From positions 1-64,000 of the forward strand of contig JADMJJ010000017.1 of assembly GCA_018780645.1 (NCBI GenBank): a stretch of DNA of 64,000 nt. The letters are read 5' to 3'. The notes under the pieces were generated by a model. The model had not been told where the DNA came from. It saw only the letters and a list, made by a program, of their open reading frames with translations, and did not search any database. The position numbers and the translations under genes are program-made. Positions 59,831 through 64,000 of this stretch are shown one piece after another. This DNA is from Burkholderiaceae bacterium (lineage in GTDB: Bacteria > Pseudomonadota > Gammaproteobacteria > Burkholderiales > Burkholderiaceae_C). Position 1 is the stretch's first letter. The number at the start of each line of letters is the position of its first letter.

Positions 59831-61248
59831 GCGTCGGCCTCGGGCTCGGTGTCAGTGGTGCCTAGAAGTGCCTGCACGCGCGTCTCGGGCAGTGCCTCGA
59901 CGCTCTTGAGCTTGCGCGTCATCTGGCGGGTGCGGGTCTCCGCCATCTCGATGCTGCTGCTGGCCTCGTCGAGCTTCTTCTTGGTCTTGGCCAGCACGTC
60001 ACCGAACTTGCCGAACTCGGTCTTGACGGCGCCCAGCACCTCCCAGACCTCGGCGGAACGTTTCTCAAGCGCGAGGGTACGAAAACCCATCTGCAGGCTG
60101 GTCAGGGTGGCCAAGAGCGTGGTCGGGCCGACCAGCATGACCTTGTGCTCGCGCTGCAAGGCCTCCACCAGGCCGGGCCGGCGCAGCGCCTCGGCATACA
60201 GGCCCTCGGTGGGCACGAACAGCATGCCGAAGTCGGTGGTGTGGGGCGGGGCGATGTATTTCTCGCGTATGGTCCTGGCCTCCGCTCGCAGGCGCATCTC
60301 GATGGCCTTGGCCGAAGCCTCGACGCCCGCGGCGTCGGCCCGATCCTGGGCCTCCAGCAGGCGCTCGTAGTCCTCGCGCGGGAACTTGGCGTCGATGGGC
60401 AGCCACAGCGGCGCGCCATCGTCGCGCTGGCCCGGCAGGCGTATCGCAAACTCGACCCGCTCGCTGCTGCCCGGAATCGTCGCCACATTGCTGGCGTACT
60501 GCTCGGGCGTGAACACCTGCTCCAGCAGGCCGGCCAGTTGCACCTCGCCGAAGATGCCGCGCGTCTTCACATTGGTCAGCACGCGGTTCAGCGCGCCGAC
60601 GTCGCGCGCCAGGGTCTGCATCTCGCCCAGGCCCTTGTGCACCTGCTCCAGCCGCTCGGCCACCTGTTTGAAGCTCTCGCCGAGGCGCTGCTCCAGGGTG
60701 GCATGCAGCTTCTCATCCACCGTGGCGCGCATCTGCTCGAGCTTTTTCTCGTTGTCCTGCTGGATCGCCGTCAGCCTTTGCTCAACGGTGTGGCGCACCT
60801 CCGACAGGCGCTGCTCATTCGCCGTGGACATGGCCTTGAGCTGCTCGCGCATCGCGTCGCTCAAACGCTGCATCGCTTGATCCTGAGCCTCGCGGGCGGC
60901 CAGCGCCTGCCCGCCCAGCGCCTGCTGCAGGCTGGCGAGCTGGACGCGGAAGCTGTCGATCTGCTCGTTCTGCGTGCGGGCCACATCGCCCGACTGGTTG
61001 AGCAGCGTCTGCTGGAAGCTGGCCAAGGTCAGCGACAGCTCCTGGCGCGTGGCGCTGCCCGAGCGGGTCAGCTCATCGCGCAGCTCGCGTTCGGTGCGCT
61101 CGCCGCTGCTCATCAGGTTGCGTTGCAGGGCTTCCAGCGCCTGCCCCTGCTCGTCGCCCTGCCCTGCGGATTTGCTGCGCCATAACAGCAGCAGTGCTGC
61201 CACCTGCAGGGCGATCAGGCCCAGTATCACGAAGTCTTGCCAAGTCAT
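59827..61248 (-). CDS. rmuC: DNA recombination protein RmuC
   Basis: The 473-residue protein has an N-terminal membrane helix (DFVILGLIALQVAALLLLW), a long coiled coil (about residues 40-190) and the C-terminal RmuC nuclease-like domain (KTRGIFGEVQLAGLLEQVF, DAKFPREDYERLLEA, MLFVPTEGLYAEALRRPGL). It is thought to limit recombination at inverted repeats, notable in a window rich in palindromes. The TTGA junction with the MFS gene indicates coexpression. ATG at 61248. Confidence 0.93.
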   Translation of the reverse strand: MTWQDFVILGLIALQVAALLLLWRSKSAGQGDEQGQALEALQRNLMSSGERTERELRDELTRSGSATRQELSLTLASFQQTLLNQSGDVARTQNEQIDSFRVQLASLQQALGGQALAAREAQDQAMQRLSDAMREQLKAMSTANEQRLSEVRHTVEQRLTAIQQDNEKKLEQMRATVDEKLHATLEQRLGESFKQVAERLEQVHKGLGEMQTLARDVGALNRVLTNVKTRGIFGEVQLAGLLEQVFTPEQYASNVATIPGSSERVEFAIRLPGQRDDGAPLWLPIDAKFPREDYERLLEAQDRADAAGVEASAKAIEMRLRAEARTIREKYIAPPHTTDFGMLFVPTEGLYAEALRRPGLVEALQREHKVMLVGPTTLLATLTSLQMGFRTLALEKRSAEVWEVLGAVKTEFGKFGDVLAKTKKKLDEASSSIEMAETRTRQMTRKLKSVEALPETRVQALLGTTDTEPEADA

Positions 61249-61293
61249 CCGGCGATTGTCGCCGACGGCCAGGGCAAGCTGTGCGCGCAGCGG

Positions 61294-63342
61294 CTACTTC
61301 AACACGGCCAGCACGCTGCTGTAGTCATCGCTCCAGAGCCGGAAGCCGGGGGTCGCCTCGAAGGCGGCGGCTTCGGCCAGCAGGGCCTGGCCGAAGAACA
61401 GCGGATCGGCGCTGACCAGCACCCAGTCCGAGCGATAGACCAGCCGCTCACCGTCGGCGGCGGTGCCGACCAGCCGCGCCTGCCAGCCAAAATGATCGGC
61501 GGCGGCCTTGACGACCTGTTTCAGATCCAGAAAGCGGTTGGTGACGTGAACGGCCAGCACGCCCTGCGGCTTCAGGTGCCGGAAGTACGAAGCAAAGGCC
61601 TCTTTCGTCAGCAGGTGGATGGGCACGGCATCGCCCGAGAACGCATCGACCACCAGCACATCGAACTGCTGCGCCGGTTCACGCTCCAGCGCCAGCCGGG
61701 CGTCGGCAATGACGATCTCGGTGGCCGCCTTGCTGCGGCTCAGGAAGCTGAACTCGCTGCGCGCCAGCTGCATCACCAGCGGGTCGATCTCGTAAAGCCT
61801 GAAGCTGTCGCCGGGGCGGCCGTAGGTCAGCAGGGTGCCGATGCCGACGCCCACCACGCCCACCCGCACGGGGCCACCGGCCGCCTTGGTCAGTATCGCC
61901 CGGCCGACGCCGGAGTCCTGGCTGTAGTAGGCGGTCGGCCAGTCCTGGCGGTCCGGCGCCTGGAACTGCCGGCCATGGACGATCTGGCCATGCATCAGGG
62001 TGCGTCTGGCGTCCTCGGCCTCGCCGCCATCAAGCACGCGCAGCGTTCCGTAGAAGTTGCGAGCGGTGACGCGGGCGCCGTCCAGATCGTCCAGGTGTTC
62101 GTTGACGCTCACATAGGCAATGCCCAGAACCACGGACGCCGCACCGGCCCAGGCCAGGACCCGCCGCCGGCTGCTGGCAAAGACGTGATCGCCCATGACC
62201 ACCCAGGCCGCCACCAGCGCCGTCAGCACCAGGCCGATCGACAGCTCGAAGTTGCCTGTGAACGCATAGGGCGCGACGACACCAACGAACAGCCCACCGA
62301 GCGCGCCACCAACGGCAATCATCAAGAAGTAGCCGGTCAGCTGCGAGGGATGCGGATGCAGCCGAGCCAGCTCGCCGTGGCAGACCATGCAGGCCGCGAA
62401 GAAGGCCGCCAGATTGATGCCCATGGCCAGGTAGATGGGCAGGGCCGACACGCCCAAGGTCGGCAGATAGGCCATTGCGCCCAGACCCAGGGCCAGCAGC
62501 GGCAGGAACAGCCCGCGCCGGTACCAGCCCCTGCGCTCGAAGCAGAAGATGAAGGACAGCAGGTACAGCGCCAGCGGCAACACCCACAGCAGCGGAATCG
62601 GCGCAATGTTTGCCGTCAGGAAGCTGGTGTCAGCCACAAGCAGAATGGACGGACAGGCGGCCAGCGCGATCCAGCGCAGGCGCAGAGCCGCCGTCGGCCC
62701 GGCCACGGTAGCCGCCTGGGTGGCACCCGCCACTGCCGGCCCGCCATGCCTGCCGCGCCAGGCCAGCAGGCCGCACAGCAGCGCAAACACCGCGAACAAC
62801 GCCGACCACCACCCCGACTGCCAGCGCGTCGGCAGATAGGGCTCCACCGCCACCGGATAGGCCAGCAGGGCCAGCAGCGAGCCGAAATTCGACAGCGCAA
62901 AGAGGCGATAGGGCACGGCGCCGGGCTTCTCCCGGGCAAACCAGGCCTGTATCAGCGGCCCGGTGGTCGACAGCACGAAATACGGCAGGCCTATGGTCAC
63001 CGTCAGCAGGGCCAGGATGCGCGGCGTCGGGTCCTCTCCGCCGCTGGGCCGCCATTCGGCGCTGGGGCTGATCGGCAGCAGCAGCAGGCTGACCGCCAGC
63101 AGCGCGATATGCAGCAGGCTTTGCTGGCGCGCACTGAGCAGGCGCACGACGAAATGTGAGTACAGATAGCCCAGCAGCAAGAGCATCTGGAAGAACAGCA
63201 TGCAGGCCGTCCAGACCGAGGCCGAGCCGCCGAACCAGGGCAAGATCAGCTTGGCGATGATGGGCTGCACCTGGAACAGCAAGAACGCGCTGAGCAGAAT
63301 CGTCAGGCCGTAGTGAAGAGCCAAGCCTAGTTGGGCGAACAT
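61294..63342 (-). CDS. Multispanning membrane protein with spermidine-synthase-like domain
   Basis: A 682-residue protein. The N-terminal two thirds has about ten or more membrane helices (for example MFAQLGLALHYGLTILLSAF and ALYLLSFIFCFERRGW); the C-terminal third is a Rossmann methyltransferase-like domain resembling spermidine synthase: VGVVGVGIGTLLTYGRPGDS (S-adenosyl site), YEIDPLVMQLAR and VLVVDAFSGDAVPIHLLTKEA. Such fused proteins occur in proteobacteria; whether they make polyamines is not established. ATG at 63342. Confidence 0.82.
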   Translation of the reverse strand: MFAQLGLALHYGLTILLSAFLLFQVQPIIAKLILPWFGGSASVWTACMLFFQMLLLLGYLYSHFVVRLLSARQQSLLHIALLAVSLLLLPISPSAEWRPSGGEDPTPRILALLTVTIGLPYFVLSTTGPLIQAWFAREKPGAVPYRLFALSNFGSLLALLAYPVAVEPYLPTRWQSGWWSALFAVFALLCGLLAWRGRHGGPAVAGATQAATVAGPTAALRLRWIALAACPSILLVADTSFLTANIAPIPLLWVLPLALYLLSFIFCFERRGWYRRGLFLPLLALGLGAMAYLPTLGVSALPIYLAMGINLAAFFAACMVCHGELARLHPHPSQLTGYFLMIAVGGALGGLFVGVVAPYAFTGNFELSIGLVLTALVAAWVVMGDHVFASSRRRVLAWAGAASVVLGIAYVSVNEHLDDLDGARVTARNFYGTLRVLDGGEAEDARRTLMHGQIVHGRQFQAPDRQDWPTAYYSQDSGVGRAILTKAAGGPVRVGVVGVGIGTLLTYGRPGDSFRLYEIDPLVMQLARSEFSFLSRSKAATEIVIADARLALEREPAQQFDVLVVDAFSGDAVPIHLLTKEAFASYFRHLKPQGVLAVHVTNRFLDLKQVVKAAADHFGWQARLVGTAADGERLVYRSDWVLVSADPLFFGQALLAEAAAFEATPGFRLWSDDYSSVLAVLK

Positions 63343-63422
63343 GAACGGCCTTCAGTCAGCGCTTGAGCGGGGTGCCAGCGAGACCGCAGTCTAGGGGGCC
63401 GCTGCCGCGCGGGCGATACGGG

Positions 63423-63950
63423 TTAGCGCCCGGTATCAAGCGCCGCGAGCTGCTTGTAGAAATAGGCGGTGGCATGCAGCTCGCCGCAGGGGCATTTGGT
63501 GTAGGCCGGTATCTCGCCCGCGTGCTGCCAGCCCAGATGGCGATAGACGCTGTCGGCTTTGGAACCGGCATCGGCGCCCAGCACCAGCAGCTGCCGCCCC
63601 TGATCGAGCGCAAAGGTCTCGAGCTCGCGCATCAGCATGGTCGCCAGGCCCTGGCCCTGGCAGGTGCTCAGTACCAGCAGTTTCTGCACCTCGGCGCGGT
63701 GGCGGCCATCGTCCCGTTCGCACAGTGCCAGTTGCACCGCGCCCAGCACCTTGCCGCGGTGGCGGGCCACGAACAGCACCTGGTTGGCCGACAGCCTGGC
63801 AAACACCTCGCGCCAATAAGCGGCCGCCTCGGTCGGCGCCAGCGGGGCCAGAAAGCCGACGGCCGCACCACCATGGACGCTGTCGATCAGCAGATCGCTG
63901 AGGCTGTCGATCAGGGCCGAGGTGGCCAGGGTGACTTGTTCGATTCGCAT
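63423..63950 (-). CDS. GNAT family N-acetyltransferase
   Basis: A 175-residue acetyltransferase. The acetyl-CoA loop STCQGQGLATMLMRELE and the VYRHLGWQHAGEIPAYT C-terminal region are typical. The ATG at 63950 (MRIEQVTLATSALID) is used in place of an upstream in-frame start that runs to the window edge. Substrate unknown. It is the last gene in the window on the minus strand. Confidence 0.85.
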   Translation of the reverse strand: MRIEQVTLATSALIDSLSDLLIDSVHGGAAVGFLAPLAPTEAAAYWREVFARLSANQVLFVARHRGKVLGAVQLALCERDDGRHRAEVQKLLVLSTCQGQGLATMLMRELETFALDQGRQLLVLGADAGSKADSVYRHLGWQHAGEIPAYTKCPCGELHATAYFYKQLAALDTGR

Positions 63951-64000
63951 GGGGGTACCGGCAGGCAAACTTGGTTGCCTGAGCACCTGCAAGAAACAAG

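Noticed and set aside
61237-63159. 640-residue plus-strand frame opposite the spermidine-synthase-like gene
   Set aside because: Glutamine/histidine-rich antisense frame of a membrane gene; composition is an artefact of codon bias.

Overview
The window is a gene-dense, high-GC chromosomal segment from a betaproteobacterium, most likely order Burkholderiales near the Roseateles/Paucibacter/Leptothrix group. This placement is inferred from the codon and GC character, a phaC-phaA-phaB polyhydroxybutyrate cluster, an aceE-aceF-lpdA cluster in which E3 carries a lipoyl domain, and frequent palindromic intergenic repeats. I saw no rRNA, tRNA, CRISPR array, prophage or insertion sequence. No gene-free stretch exceeds about 250 bases once start codons are corrected; the longest is the glnA control region (872-1115).

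Layout. 1-8179: a minus-strand run beginning with the 5' part of glnA, which has a sigma-54 promoter and NtrC-type sites. It continues with a CinA-domain protein, an EI24 membrane protein, a sterol desaturase family enzyme, a polysaccharide deacetylase, a beta-propeller protein, an AIM24 protein, an MFS exporter and an HxlR-like repressor. 8239-15116: a divergent CMD-family protein, the PHB genes phaB/phaA/phaC read leftwards, a small membrane protein, pgeF, a maleylacetoacetate isomerase type GST and a zinc-ribbon Nudix hydrolase. 15238-17962: a lapD-lapG pair (c-di-GMP receptor and periplasmic adhesin protease). 18157-29533: an accessory-like stretch with an HDOD protein, DUF418, an ornithine cyclodeaminase family enzyme, two GNAT/TetR/SDR blocks, a lipoprotein, an orphan ParB-like protein, DUF1272, AraC and LysR regulators, an alpha/beta hydrolase and a transglutaminase (Tgl) family protein. 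29622-35237: a complete dipeptide/oligopeptide ABC transporter in the order A-B-C-D-F. 35381-39553: a small anchored protein, a HELTH-motif lipoprotein and a PD40 plus NTF2-like protein. 39558-45893: the pyruvate dehydrogenase complex. 46043-50142: a PAS sensor kinase, a FixJ-type regulator and folD. 50139-63950: a sulfatase-fold membrane protein, prlC, a DJ-1/PfpI protein with an OmpR/HK pair, an alpha/beta hydrolase, a DUF4124-glutaredoxin protein, an MFS transporter with rmuC, a spermidine-synthase-like membrane protein and an acetyltransferase.

How genes work together. PHB synthesis draws on acetyl-CoA made by the PDH complex encoded 30 kb away. LapG and LapD form the standard c-di-GMP switch for surface adhesin release, but no adhesin gene is present here. 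The kinase/regulator pair divergent from aceE may tie carbon or redox state to gene expression (inference).

The most unusual items are: a Tgl-family (spore-coat transglutaminase fold) protein that keeps the cysteine but seems to lack the usual partner residues; a 42-bp perfect palindrome that supplies the stop codons of two convergent genes and belongs to a three-locus repeat family; a second repeat inserted just after two unrelated stop codons; and two regulator operators readable directly from the sequence (HxlR-like and TetR-like). All starts given here were chosen by reading start codons and Shine-Dalgarno sites.
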